DNA from: Planctomycetota bacterium
Lineage (GTDB): Bacteria > Planctomycetota > Planctomycetia > Pirellulales > Pirellulaceae
Direction of reading: 5' to 3'
DNA length: 64,000 nt
NCBI GenBank assembly: GCA_016872775.1
Contig: VGZA01000018.1
Location: forward strand, 39,700 to 103,699
The notes below the pieces were generated by a model. The model was not told the DNA's origin. It saw only the letters and a program-made list of their open reading frames with translations, and searched no databases. Both the position numbers and the translations under genes were made by a program. This document shows positions 17,051-25,393 of this stretch, piece by piece (position 1 is the stretch's first letter; the number at the start of each line of letters is the position of its first letter).

Positions 17051-18073
17051 GTGCGAATTCTAGTCTACGAATTCGCGACCGGTGGAGGCCTGTTCGCCCT
17101 GCGCGGTTCGATGGAGGAATCGACGAGCTGGTTGCGCGAAGGGCAGGCGATGGTCCACGCGGTCGCGGAAGACTTCGCGGCGCTCGATGATTGTCAGGTG
17201 CTGGTTTTCCGTGACGCACGACTCGACGCGTCGACACTTCCACCGAACGCGGTCCCCATCGAATCGGCGCACGCGGAAGAGGATCAGTTGCGCCGAATTT
17301 CGGCGCAGGTCGACGGCGTGGTTTTGATTGCTCCGGAGATGGACGGCCTGCTGCTGCAACGCATTGGCTGGATTGAAAACGGCGGCGCTCGCTTGCTGTC
17401 GCCCGGTTCCGAATTCTGTCAGCTTGCGGCATGCAAGCGGCGAACGGCGGATTGGCTGGCTGCGGGCGGGATCCGCGTGCCGAATGCGGCCGCATGGAGA
17501 GTCTCGGAATCGTTTCCCGATACCGTTCCATTTCCGCTGGTGATCAAGCCGCCTGACGGCGCGGGGGCCGTCGATACCTTTCGCTGTGACACGCCGGCGG
17601 ACGTGGAGTCGGTCCGCGGGTGTCGCCGTGAATGGCGCGTCGAGGCATTTTGTGATGGTCTGGCGGCAAGCGTATCGGTGCTTGCCGGCCCGGACCGGAC
17701 GATCGTCCTGCCGCCGTGCGCGCAGCGATTGTCCCGGCGCGGTTCGATCGGCTACCTTGGCGGACGGCTGCCGCTGCCGGATGTCCTGGCCGCACGCGCC
17801 CGGCGACTCGGCGAACAGGTCGTGCGGCGAATGCCAAAGACAACCGGTTATTTCGGCATTGATCTGGTGCTGGGTCCGGCGGAATCGGGCGAGCGGGATT
17901 TTGTGCTGGAGGTCAATCCCCGCTACACCACGTCGTATGTTGGCTTGCGCCGCGCGGCCCCCTGGAATCTCGCCGAGATTCTCTGCCGTTTGGTGCGAGG
18001 TGAACCGGCTCCGTTGCCGGATCGCTATGATCCGGTAGAATTCGATGCCGACGGCACCGTTCGTCGAATCTGA
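17051..18073 (+). CDS. mfnD: ATP-grasp ligase, MfnD-like (tyramine-glutamate ligase homologue)
   Basis: A 340-residue ATP-grasp enzyme starting with the characteristic MRILVYEFATGGG. ATP-binding features include PLVIKPPDGAGAVDT and the C-terminal metal-binding EVNPRYTTSYVGLRR. In methanogens MfnD joins glutamate to tyramine in methanofuran biosynthesis; homologues are found in methylotrophs and planctomycetes that use H4MPT/methanofuran-linked C1 transfer. The next two genes are homologues of MfnF and MfnE, which strongly supports the pathway. The start is GTG, 9 nt after the sufT-like stop. Specificity for tyramine in this organism is inferred. Confidence 0.82.
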   Translation: MRILVYEFATGGGLFALRGSMEESTSWLREGQAMVHAVAEDFAALDDCQVLVFRDARLDASTLPPNAVPIESAHAEEDQLRRISAQVDGVVLIAPEMDGLLLQRIGWIENGGARLLSPGSEFCQLAACKRRTADWLAAGGIRVPNAAAWRVSESFPDTVPFPLVIKPPDGAGAVDTFRCDTPADVESVRGCRREWRVEAFCDGLAASVSVLAGPDRTIVLPPCAQRLSRRGSIGYLGGRLPLPDVLAARARRLGEQVVRRMPKTTGYFGIDLVLGPAESGERDFVLEVNPRYTTSYVGLRRAAPWNLAEILCRLVRGEPAPLPDRYDPVEFDADGTVRRI

Positions 18074-18108
18074 ACTTCACGCATCACGGACCCCGGGATC
18101 GGTTGACG

Positions 18109-19122
18109 ATGCACTGGCTGGGCGTCGATATCGGCGGCGCGAATATCAAGCTCGCGGACGGTCGAGGCTTCGCTGCCTCACGCCAATTCGCGCTGTGGCG
18201 TCATCCCGACCGCCTGGCCCAGGTGCTGCGCACGGCGATCGCCGAAGCGCCGCCCTCCGACCATCTGGCGATCACCATGACCGGCGAACTGGCCGATTGC
18301 TTCGAGAATCGCGAACAGGGCGTACAACGAATTCTGGATGCAGTGCTGCAGGGTGCCGACCGCAGGCATGTCCGCGTCTATCAGACCGACGGACGATTCG
18401 TCGCGCCGACAGTTGCTGCCCACCAACCTCGACTTGTCGCCTCGGCCAACTGGCTGGCCTTGGCCCATTTCTGCTGCCGATTTGTCGCCGGCAGCGACGC
18501 AATCCTGCTCGATATCGGCTCCACCACGTCGGACCTGATTCCGATCGAACGCGGGCAACCGATGCCTGCGGGTCGCACTGATCTGGAGCGATTTTTGAAC
18601 GGAGAACTGGTTTACACCGGCGTGGAGCGCAGTCCGGTCTGTGCTTTGGTCGATCACGTCCCGTATCGCGGTAAGAAATGCCCCGTCGCGCAGGAACTGT
18701 TCGCCACGGCGGGCGACGTCTACCGGATCCTGGGAAAGCTGGCTTCGGCACCGCAGGAGACGAATACCGCGGATCAGCGCCCCGCGACCCGAGACCATTC
18801 GCTTCGAAGGCTCGGGCGCATGATTGGAGCCGAAGGCGACGCGTTCGGGGACAACGACGCTCGCGACGTCGCGGAATTCGTCGCCAGCAGCCAACTGCGG
18901 TTACTTGCGGAGGCGTTCGGCCAGGTACGGAATCGTATTGGGCGTTCGGTCACTAAAGTAATTGTCAGCGGGCAAGGCGAGTTCCTGGCTCGAAAACTGA
19001 TTTCCACGTGCATCCCCGACGCCAAGTCGATCTCGCTGGGCGAACAGATAGGAGTACTGCCGTCGCAATGCTCTCCGGCGCACGCGGTGGCGGTGTTGGC
19101 CCGCGAAGCGATCGAGCCATGA
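18109..19122 (+). CDS. mfnF: MfnF-like protein (H4MPT-linked C1-transfer pathway, hydantoinase/ASKHA fold)
   Basis: A 338-residue member of the hydantoinase/oxoprolinase-related family annotated as H4MPT-linked C1-transfer pathway protein. Phosphate-binding loops of the ASKHA fold are visible: the N-terminal LGVDIGGANIKLA and ILLDIGSTTSDLIPI near residue 140. In methanogens MfnF couples the aminomethylfuran unit to gamma-glutamyltyramine. A TTG at 18103 could serve as an alternative start. Its TGA overlaps the ATG of the next gene (ATGA), indicating coupling to mfnE. Confidence 0.83.
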   Translation: MHWLGVDIGGANIKLADGRGFAASRQFALWRHPDRLAQVLRTAIAEAPPSDHLAITMTGELADCFENREQGVQRILDAVLQGADRRHVRVYQTDGRFVAPTVAAHQPRLVASANWLALAHFCCRFVAGSDAILLDIGSTTSDLIPIERGQPMPAGRTDLERFLNGELVYTGVERSPVCALVDHVPYRGKKCPVAQELFATAGDVYRILGKLASAPQETNTADQRPATRDHSLRRLGRMIGAEGDAFGDNDARDVAEFVASSQLRLLAEAFGQVRNRIGRSVTKVIVSGQGEFLARKLISTCIPDAKSISLGEQIGVLPSQCSPAHAVAVLAREAIEP

Positions 19123-19745
19123 GCGAACATCAACCGATCCGGATCGCCAAAATCGGCGGCAGTCTGCTCGATTATCCGTTGTTGCCGGTGCGGTTCCGCG
19201 ACTGGATCGGGAGCAAAGCGCCCGCCCGCAACCTTGTGGTGGCGGGTGGGGGACCGTTCGTTGAGTCGGTTCGGGAAGCCCAACCTCGATTCCACCTGTC
19301 CGATGCCGTTTGCCACGTTCTCTGCATGGAACTGCTGAACGTTACAGCGCGCCTGCTGTACGAGATTCTCGCACCGTCGGTGCCCTGCGTATGGGTCGGC
19401 ACGGAGCCGAAACTGCGGCAATTCCTGAACGACGATGCGGACGTGCGGATCGGCATCGCGGCGACCGGTGAATTGCTCAACCAGATCGGCGATCGGGCGG
19501 GGGAAGGCATTCCGGCACTGCCGGAGAGCTGGGAAGTCACCTCGGATTCCCTGGCGATCCGGCTGGCGATCCAACTGCGGGCCAAGGAACTGGTGTTACT
19601 CAAGTCGGAAAATTGTCCCGGACATGATTGGATGGAGCGGGCGGCGCTCGGCTACGTCGATCGTCTTTTTCCGTACCTCGCCGTCCGTTTTGGCGGGCAG
19701 ATTGGAGCTGTCAATCTGCGGGCCGATCCGTTCGTCGGATCGTGA
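19119..19745 (+). CDS. mfnE: Amino acid kinase family, MfnE-like kinase
   Basis: A 208-residue small amino-acid-kinase-fold protein. It begins IRIAKIGGSLLDYP with the typical K-GGS nucleotide loop and continues NLVVAGGGPFVESV; the ELVLLKSENCPG segment contributes to the active site. In methanogens MfnE phosphorylates the aminomethylfuran phosphate precursor of methanofuran. Translation is coupled to mfnF through an ATGA overlap. The three mfn-type genes together imply the cell makes a methanofuran-like formyl carrier. Confidence 0.82.
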   Translation: MSEHQPIRIAKIGGSLLDYPLLPVRFRDWIGSKAPARNLVVAGGGPFVESVREAQPRFHLSDAVCHVLCMELLNVTARLLYEILAPSVPCVWVGTEPKLRQFLNDDADVRIGIAATGELLNQIGDRAGEGIPALPESWEVTSDSLAIRLAIQLRAKELVLLKSENCPGHDWMERAALGYVDRLFPYLAVRFGGQIGAVNLRADPFVGS

Positions 19746-19913
19746 TCGGTCGAAGATCCCGACCGTGCCACCGTTGCGCAGGCGGCCCTTTTGCGTTCGG
19801 CAATCGGCGTTTTTTCGAACTCACCCGACTGGGGGATGGCCATCCCCTGTGCAACTTGCAATACTCACTTCCAACACAAACTTCTACATGAAACCCGTAA
19901 ACGGAGCCCGCCC

Positions 19914-20546
19914 ATGACAATTCGAATCCTGGTAGTCGATGATCATGAACTGGTGCGATTGGGTCTCCGCAGCCTATTCTCGGGAACGGATATTCACATT
20001 ACCGGGGAGGCGTCCAACGCCGACGACGGCATTGCCAAAGCGCTGAAGGACCGGATTGACGTCGTGCTCTTGGATGTGCGCATGACGGACGGCGACGGGT
20101 TGAACGCCCTGGGGAGAATCAAGCTGGAACGGCCGGACCTGCCGGTCGTGATTTTGTCCGGGTATGACAATCCAACCTACGTTGCCCGCGCGGTCGCGTT
20201 GGGCGCTTCCGGCTATGTTCTCAAAGGCGAATCGCGAAGCGCTTTGATCGACAGCGTTCACAAGGCGGCGGCGGGCGAAGTGGTCTTCACTCGTGAAGGT
20301 CTAAGGCGCGTCACGGGCGCTTTGGCGACCCCCCGTTTGAATTCCGACGTGGAGGTACCGTTGACGCAGCGGGAAAGCGAGGTATTGAAGCAGCTTTCCC
20401 AAGGCGCTACCAACAAGGAAATTGCCAAGACGCTGCACATCAGTTATGAAACGGTCAAGGAGCACGTCCAACACATCTTGCGCAAGATTGGTGTCTCCGA
20501 TCGGACCCAGGCCGCGGTTTGGGCGGTTCGCAAAGGGCTTACCTGA
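19914..20546 (+). CDS. NarL/FixJ-type response regulator
   Basis: A 210-residue two-component response regulator. The receiver domain (1-120) has the acidic pair D9-D10, phosphoacceptor D54 (VVLLDVRM), the S in VVILSGYD and the K in GYVLKGES. The LuxR-type HTH (about 145-205) reads LTQRESEVLKQLSQGATNKEIA. ACGGAG lies 7 nt before the chosen ATG. No sensor kinase gene is adjacent; the only kinase-related sequence nearby is the degraded receiver remnant about 1.4 kb downstream. The target genes are unknown. Confidence 0.92.
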   Translation: MTIRILVVDDHELVRLGLRSLFSGTDIHITGEASNADDGIAKALKDRIDVVLLDVRMTDGDGLNALGRIKLERPDLPVVILSGYDNPTYVARAVALGASGYVLKGESRSALIDSVHKAAAGEVVFTREGLRRVTGALATPRLNSDVEVPLTQRESEVLKQLSQGATNKEIAKTLHISYETVKEHVQHILRKIGVSDRTQAAVWAVRKGLT

Positions 20547-20550
20547 AGCA

Positions 20551-21903
20551 ATGTCAAAACCCACAGACGTCCGTATTCGCGAGGTTGACGTTACCACGGA
20601 CAAGTATGTTTATCGCGCTCCGGTCAAGTTTGGCGGGCGCGTGGTGACCGACGCGGAAGTTGTCAACATCACGGTGCAGGTCGAAACGCGCAGTGGCTGG
20701 GTCGGGCGGGGGTTCGGCTCGATGCCGATGGGGAACGCCTGGGCCTGGCCGTCCAGGTCGCTGACCGGCGATCGGACCTTGGAAGGGATGCTTCAATTCG
20801 CGCGGCTGGCGGTTCGAACTGCTCGGGATCTCGACGAGTATTCCCACCCTTTGGATCTCACACGCAACCTCGCCACGGGACATCGGTCGATCGCCGATCA
20901 GATTGCCAGGGAACTCGATTCGGTCGAACCGATGCCGGTCCTGGCGCAGCTGGTCGCCGCAAGCCCGCTGGAGGCGGCGATCCACGACGCCTACGGCAAG
21001 GCGCTGCAGCGAAATTCGTTTGACCTTCTCGGACGGGAGCATGTCCGAGCCGACTTATCCCATTACCTGACCGACGAGTTTCGCGGCGAATATCTCGACC
21101 AATATACCTTGCGGTCGCCAAAGCCGCGGATGCCGTTGTACCATCTGGTCGGAGCCCTCGATCCTCTGACACCTGCGGACCTGGCGACGCGACTCAACGA
21201 CTCGTTGCCCGAACTGCTTGGCGAGTGGATTGTCCACAACGGACTGACGCACTTGAAAATCAAAATGGCGGGTGATGATCTGCAATGGGACGTCGAACGG
21301 GTGCTGGCGGTCGATCGCGTTTCCGAACAGACGCAGGCACAGCGGGGGTGTGCCGAGTGGTTCTATTCGGTTGATTTTAACGAGAAGTGTTCCAGCGTCG
21401 ATTATGTCCTGGAATTCCTGCATCGCGTGCGGGAAAGTTCGGCGCGCGCATTCGAGCGGATCCAGTACATTGAGCAGCCGACCCATCGCGATCTGCGATC
21501 GAATCCAGGTAATCGCATGCACGCCGCCGCGAGCATCAAGCCGGTCGTGATCGATGAATCGCTGGTCGATTTGGAGTCGCTGCAGCTGGCACGCGAACAG
21601 GGTTATTCCGGGGTGGCATTGAAGGTCTGCAAGGGTCAAACCGAAGCGTTGTTGATGGCAGCGGCCGCGCTGAAGTACGGCCTGTTTCTCTGCGTTCAGG
21701 ATTTGACCTGCATCGGAGCCTCGTTTCTGCATTCGGCCAGCATAGCCGCGCGCATTCCACGGATCGCCGCAATTGAGGGGAATGGACGGCAATATTGTCC
21801 GGCCGGGAATCGGGATTGGGATCAGCGGTTCCCATCGATGTTCCGCATCGCCGACGGCACCGTCGGCACGTCGTGTCTTACCGGCACGGGACTCGGCTAT
21901 TAG
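20551..21903 (+). CDS. Enolase-superfamily enzyme (mandelate racemase/muconate lactonizing type)
   Basis: A 450-residue protein with the catalytic pattern of the mandelate racemase/muconate lactonizing subgroup. It has the lysine pair in HLKIKMAG, a metal ligand in SVDFNEKC, another in YIEQPTHRD, a third in VIDESLVD and a lysine in ALKVCKGQ. Such enzymes abstract a proton alpha to a carboxylate, commonly in sugar-acid dehydration or racemisation; the substrate cannot be read from sequence. The gene starts 4 nt after the response regulator stop, so the two are probably co-transcribed. Confidence 0.85.
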   Translation: MSKPTDVRIREVDVTTDKYVYRAPVKFGGRVVTDAEVVNITVQVETRSGWVGRGFGSMPMGNAWAWPSRSLTGDRTLEGMLQFARLAVRTARDLDEYSHPLDLTRNLATGHRSIADQIARELDSVEPMPVLAQLVAASPLEAAIHDAYGKALQRNSFDLLGREHVRADLSHYLTDEFRGEYLDQYTLRSPKPRMPLYHLVGALDPLTPADLATRLNDSLPELLGEWIVHNGLTHLKIKMAGDDLQWDVERVLAVDRVSEQTQAQRGCAEWFYSVDFNEKCSSVDYVLEFLHRVRESSARAFERIQYIEQPTHRDLRSNPGNRMHAAASIKPVVIDESLVDLESLQLAREQGYSGVALKVCKGQTEALLMAAAALKYGLFLCVQDLTCIGASFLHSASIAARIPRIAAIEGNGRQYCPAGNRDWDQRFPSMFRIADGTVGTSCLTGTGLGY

Positions 21904-21949
21904 CACGATTGGTCTTGGTCCTATTCATCGTGATCCTATTCGTGGGCGT

Positions 21950-22663
21950 GCGGCGTCGAAATGGCGCCGGTCATTTTGCCCCTACGGCAATCGGGGAACA
22001 ACTTCGCCGCCGGATTCCGGAAAACGCCGGCCGGAAGAACCTGCCCGATCTCCTGATCTCATCGAACGTCGCCAGCAACGACCTGGAGCTTGCCCGCGAG
22101 ATCGGCGTGGCACGCGTCATGAACAAGCCCGTGATGCCGTGGAGTTGCTGGAAGAGATTGCCCTGGCGCTGTGTCGGGCGGCCAGCCGATCGCACCAATA
22201 GCGGCGGAATGCGGCCGAATGCGACGGAGCCAACCCCGGAGGATCCTGCTGGTTGAGGATAACATCGTGAACCGCCGAGTCGCGCTCGGCGTGCTGCAAA
22301 GCCGGGCGCGAAGTGCACACGGCACAGCATGGTGCGGAGGCGCTGGACCGCCTGGCCGTGATGGAATTCGCCCTGCTTCTCATGGATCTGCAGATGCCGG
22401 TGATGGATGGCTACGAGGCGACACGGCAGATCCGAGCCGGCGAACATGCCAGCGGCGGGCACGTGCCGATCGTGGCGATTACCGCCGAAGCGCTGAAGGA
22501 CGACCGCGAACGTTGCCTGGTAGCCGGCATGGACAACTACCTTTCCAAACCGGTCGAACCTGATCAGCTGCTGCGCGTCGTCGAACTCTACCCGTCTATC
22601 TGCCTGACCACATCGGACGCGGCCCCGATCGAACATCCTCTTCCCGACGCGCCCTCGAACTAG
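21950..22663 (+). pseudogene. Frameshifted remnant of a hybrid histidine kinase with two receiver domains
   Basis: Three reading frames each hold one piece of a tandem receiver tail. In one frame, about 22042-22140, LLISSNVASND to MNKPVMP is the end of a first receiver; the following VELLEEIALAL is one frame over, so a base is missing near 22138. After a linker RRILLVEDNIVNRRVALGVLQ (about 22240-22300) starts a second receiver, which shifts frame near 22305 into VHTAQHGAEALDRL. It then continues LLLMDLQMPVMDGYEATRQIR to YLSKPVEPDQLLRVVE. The kinase and sensor parts that should precede are absent. Two frameshifts plus truncation argue for decay rather than a single sequencing error. Confidence 0.78.
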
Positions 22664-22820
22664 TTACGGGTTACGGTCGAAGAGGGGAACGGGGAACGGT
22701 GGAAGAGGTGAATAGAGAATGGTGGACGAGGGTGGCGGGTAGGCGAGAGTTTCAAACCAGTTTTTTTGACTTCGTATTAACCCTGTAACGGCCGTATCCG
22801 GCCGTTGTTCCCCGTTCCCC
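22663..22820. repeat. Intergenic repeat with 14-bp inverted ends
   Basis: GGGGAACGGGGAAC (22684-22697) has a perfect inverted copy GTTCCCCGTTCCCC (22807-22820). The left end, 22663-22699, closely matches the minus strand of 43000-43040 (about 34 of 37 positions), so it is a dispersed element. No coding frame is seen inside. It could be a small non-autonomous mobile element or a REP-like sequence. Confidence 0.6.
22787..22806. terminator. Perfect hairpin, possible terminator
   Basis: AACGGCCG-TATC-CGGCCGTT makes an 8-bp GC-rich stem with a 4-nt loop inside the intergenic repeat. It has no following T tract on the plus strand, so a rho-independent role is weakly supported. Confidence 0.3.
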
Positions 22821-22932
22821 CTATTCCCGCCTTGCTCTTCGCGGCCTGATTTTCTAATATCCCGCCCGCGATTCCCGTCCATGGGGATCCTGGCCGCCGG
22901 AAGGTTACGGGAGGGATTAACAAAGCGAAGCC

Positions 22933-24540
22933 ATGGGTGTTTTGCTGAGCAAATCGAGGTGTCGGGGCCGAACGGTCCCTTCCTGGCTGCTGGCCTGGTT
23001 GGCGCATGGCATCTGCACGGGATGCGTAGTTTCACCCATGCCCGGTTTGTTGCGCCTCGACACAGCTTCGCTCATCCATGGCAACAACGATCCGCCATCC
23101 CAGACCGCGGCGACCAGTTTGACGGGAGGTCCGGTCGCCAGCCCAAGTAGTCCCACAGCGTCGGGCCGCCAGGATAGCGCTGGCGCGCCGGGATTCCCCG
23201 CCGAAAACGACGCGGGCGGCTCCCCCGCTCGAACCGCACCACAGCGACCCATGACGACCGATCCGATGGCAACGGCACCCGGGCAGGCGTCCAGCGCCCG
23301 CAGCCGTGAGGAGTTGCTGCGCGAGATCGAGTTGCTGCAGCGCGAACTGCTTTTCTCGAGCGACGCTTCCTCGCTCCTGGCTGTCAAGCAACTTGCCGCA
23401 TTGCGTGACCTGCAGCGCAGCGGGCTTTCGAGTGACGGCGGCACCGAAACGAACCCGTCCAGCGAAATCGTAATGTTGCGGCCAACCTCCTCGCAAACCC
23501 GCCCGCAGCAATCGCCTCCTTCCATACCGCCGGCGATTCCGTTTCACGACAGCGACCGCATCACCCGAAGCCAAATTTCCACGACCGCGGACCGATCGCA
23601 GTCTCTTGAATCGAACGTCCCGCCCCCCATTGCCACAGCATCCTTGGTGACAAAGCCGGTCGAGGCAGATTCACCCGACACGATCCGTTCCGACTCCAAC
23701 CGGTCCGACTTGAACCGGTCCGACTCGCGACTTTCCGATGGAAGCCCGGCACGCACCGACCCCGAGGATCGCAAAGACCCTCCTTGGCACATACGACTAC
23801 AACAGGCGATGGACGGACTTGAACGCGAACTTGCCTCGAGCGAAAGCGGTTTGACCGAAATCGAACGCCACCGACTCGAAGTGCAACACCGGCTGCTGCA
23901 GGTCGCGATTGGACAGCGCGAGCAAGCGCTGAAAGAGATCGCGCGGATGCCGATCGAGCAGCGCGAATACTGGAAGCACCAGATGCGAACGCTGCTTCTG
24001 CTGCTGGATGAACATGCGACACCATCGCAAGCTCGCCGCGCAGCGCTGGCCCTGCGAGAACTTCAAGCCGCCACAGAACATCTCGCGTCGCAAAGTTCCC
24101 TGGACCTGCACAATCTGACTTTTTGCAGTCGCGTCGATGGATTCGGTACGCTGACGGAGTTTGCCAAGACCGAATTTGCGCCTGGTCAGGAGATCCTTCT
24201 CTATGTGGAGATTGACCATTTCCGATCGGAAGCCGATTCGGGAGGCAATGAGCTCGGACGGCGAAACAGCCGGCGTTACGAGACGGAATTGCGCGGCAGC
24301 TATCAGATCATGAACGCTTCCGGCGGCCGCATCGCCGACGCTGAACTTCCCCTGGACAAGCAATCGTGCCGCAGCCCGCGACGCGACTATTTCATCGCCT
24401 ACCATATCTACCTGCCCAAGAACCTCGACCCGGGCGCGTATTCCCTGCAATTGACGATCGAAGACGTCAAAGGAAAAAAATTTGGGCACGGTTCTGTGGA
24501 ATTTCAGATCAAGAGTCCAGCAGCAGACTCAGGCAGGTGA
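22933..24540 (+). CDS. Putative exported protein with low-complexity linker and coiled coil
   Basis: A 535-residue protein with no recognised family. The N-terminus (about 15-35, SWLLAWLAHGICTGC) is hydrophobic and may be a signal sequence, possibly lipoprotein-like around Cys31. Residues 50-290 are rich in Pro, Ser, Thr and Asp with short repeats of RSDSN/RSDLN type, like a disordered spacer. Residues 290-400 are strongly helical and probably coiled coil (ERELASSESGLTEIERH onward). The last 140 residues form a beta-rich domain. Its 3' end overlaps the convergent DDAH-like gene by 32 nt. Confidence 0.68.
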   Translation: MGVLLSKSRCRGRTVPSWLLAWLAHGICTGCVVSPMPGLLRLDTASLIHGNNDPPSQTAATSLTGGPVASPSSPTASGRQDSAGAPGFPAENDAGGSPARTAPQRPMTTDPMATAPGQASSARSREELLREIELLQRELLFSSDASSLLAVKQLAALRDLQRSGLSSDGGTETNPSSEIVMLRPTSSQTRPQQSPPSIPPAIPFHDSDRITRSQISTTADRSQSLESNVPPPIATASLVTKPVEADSPDTIRSDSNRSDLNRSDSRLSDGSPARTDPEDRKDPPWHIRLQQAMDGLERELASSESGLTEIERHRLEVQHRLLQVAIGQREQALKEIARMPIEQREYWKHQMRTLLLLLDEHATPSQARRAALALRELQAATEHLASQSSLDLHNLTFCSRVDGFGTLTEFAKTEFAPGQEILLYVEIDHFRSEADSGGNELGRRNSRRYETELRGSYQIMNASGGRIADAELPLDKQSCRSPRRDYFIAYHIYLPKNLDPGAYSLQLTIEDVKGKKFGHGSVEFQIKSPAADSGR

Positions 24541-25270
24541 GGCCCGCTTCCGCTTTGTGGAACTCTGAAGCGGCAACCGGCAGCGGGGCGAAGCCCAGAC
24601 TGGCGATCAAATCCAGGGTGCGCGGATAGCTGTCGCTGGCAAGAATGGCGAGCTTCAAACGCAAAACGTTCGCCCCCCAGGGCTCCTGTTCTGGGACAGG
24701 TACGATCTGTAATCCGTGGAACGCAGCGGCGTCAATCCACGAGCAATTGGCCAGCAGAGTCTGTTCATCCAGTGCCGTGCATGCCGTCTTCAAGTGCAGG
24801 CACCCGTCTACCCGAACCGGCACCACGGAGTAGCCGATTGGTTCGACAATGCGCCTCAACGACGCGATCCCAGCCGCATTCGAACGTTGCGAACAACCGG
24901 CATACAGCGTACGTCCAACCCGCAGTACATCTCCGCCTTCCAGGAACGCGTCAGGGTCAAGCCCGAAGCAGGGACGGTAATTGGCGAGACGTTCGGCGAT
25001 TCGTTCCACTTCGCCCCTTCGGAGGAGCGGTGCGGGACGAGCAATGACGGCGAGTTCCGGCAAGACGATCGCGGTGTCCTCGACAAAAAGGCCGTCGGGA
25101 AAGCGAGGATCCGCCGGCAACGAATCCAGTTCGTACCCCGCTTCGAACAACCGACGCTCGTATTCGGTGTGTTGCTGAATCGCCCGATCGATATCGATCG
25201 GGGCCCGATCGATATGGGTCAGCTGGCAGCGGTAGAGGCCCGCATCGGGCCGGCGCGTAACGGCGATCAT
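24509..25270 (-). CDS. Dimethylarginine dimethylaminohydrolase-like (amidinotransferase fold) hydrolase
   Basis: A 253-residue enzyme of the arginine deiminase/DDAH superfamily, which hydrolyses guanidino groups of methylated arginine or related compounds to citrulline. Motifs are FVEDTAIV (substrate-binding acid), FLEGGDVL, the catalytic His in HLKTACT, and the nucleophilic Cys near the C-terminus in AGLTCLSLL. The length is normal for bacterial DDAH. It is last in a minus-strand operon behind the 37-residue membrane protein (9 nt gap). Its 3' end overlaps the convergent plus-strand gene by 32 nt. True substrate is unknown. Confidence 0.88.
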   Translation of the reverse strand: MIAVTRRPDAGLYRCQLTHIDRAPIDIDRAIQQHTEYERRLFEAGYELDSLPADPRFPDGLFVEDTAIVLPELAVIARPAPLLRRGEVERIAERLANYRPCFGLDPDAFLEGGDVLRVGRTLYAGCSQRSNAAGIASLRRIVEPIGYSVVPVRVDGCLHLKTACTALDEQTLLANCSWIDAAAFHGLQIVPVPEQEPWGANVLRLKLAILASDSYPRTLDLIASLGFAPLPVAASEFHKAEAGLTCLSLLLDS

Positions 25271-25279
25271 AGCGACAGA

Positions 25280-25393
25280 TCAGTGGCCGCCTGGAACGAA
25301 CAGATGGACCACATGGATCAAAGCCTTGGCGACCAGTCCCAGGGAAACACCACTGATGACAATCCAAAACCGAATTCTGGCCTTTTCATTCAC
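25280..25393 (-). CDS. 37-residue single-pass membrane protein
   Basis: A short frame starting at GTG (25393) encodes a basic N-terminus NEKARIR, one hydrophobic helix (FWIVISGVSLGLVAKALIHV) and the tail HLFVPGGH. GGGAG lies 7 nt before the GTG. It overlaps the end of the GH88/GH105-like gene by 8 nt and ends 9 nt before the DDAH-like ATG, filling the gap exactly. Good ribosome binding site, coupling and a clean transmembrane profile support it as a real gene, but no family is recognised. Confidence 0.65.
   Translation of the reverse strand: MNEKARIRFWIVISGVSLGLVAKALIHVVHLFVPGGH

Noticed and set aside
22787..22806. Strong rho-independent terminator call
   Set aside because: There is a perfect stem but no T tract; kept only as a low-confidence entry.
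22917..23574. Minus-strand frames opposite the 535-residue exported protein
   Set aside because: Repetitive plus-strand codons create them; the plus-strand frame has a plausible architecture.
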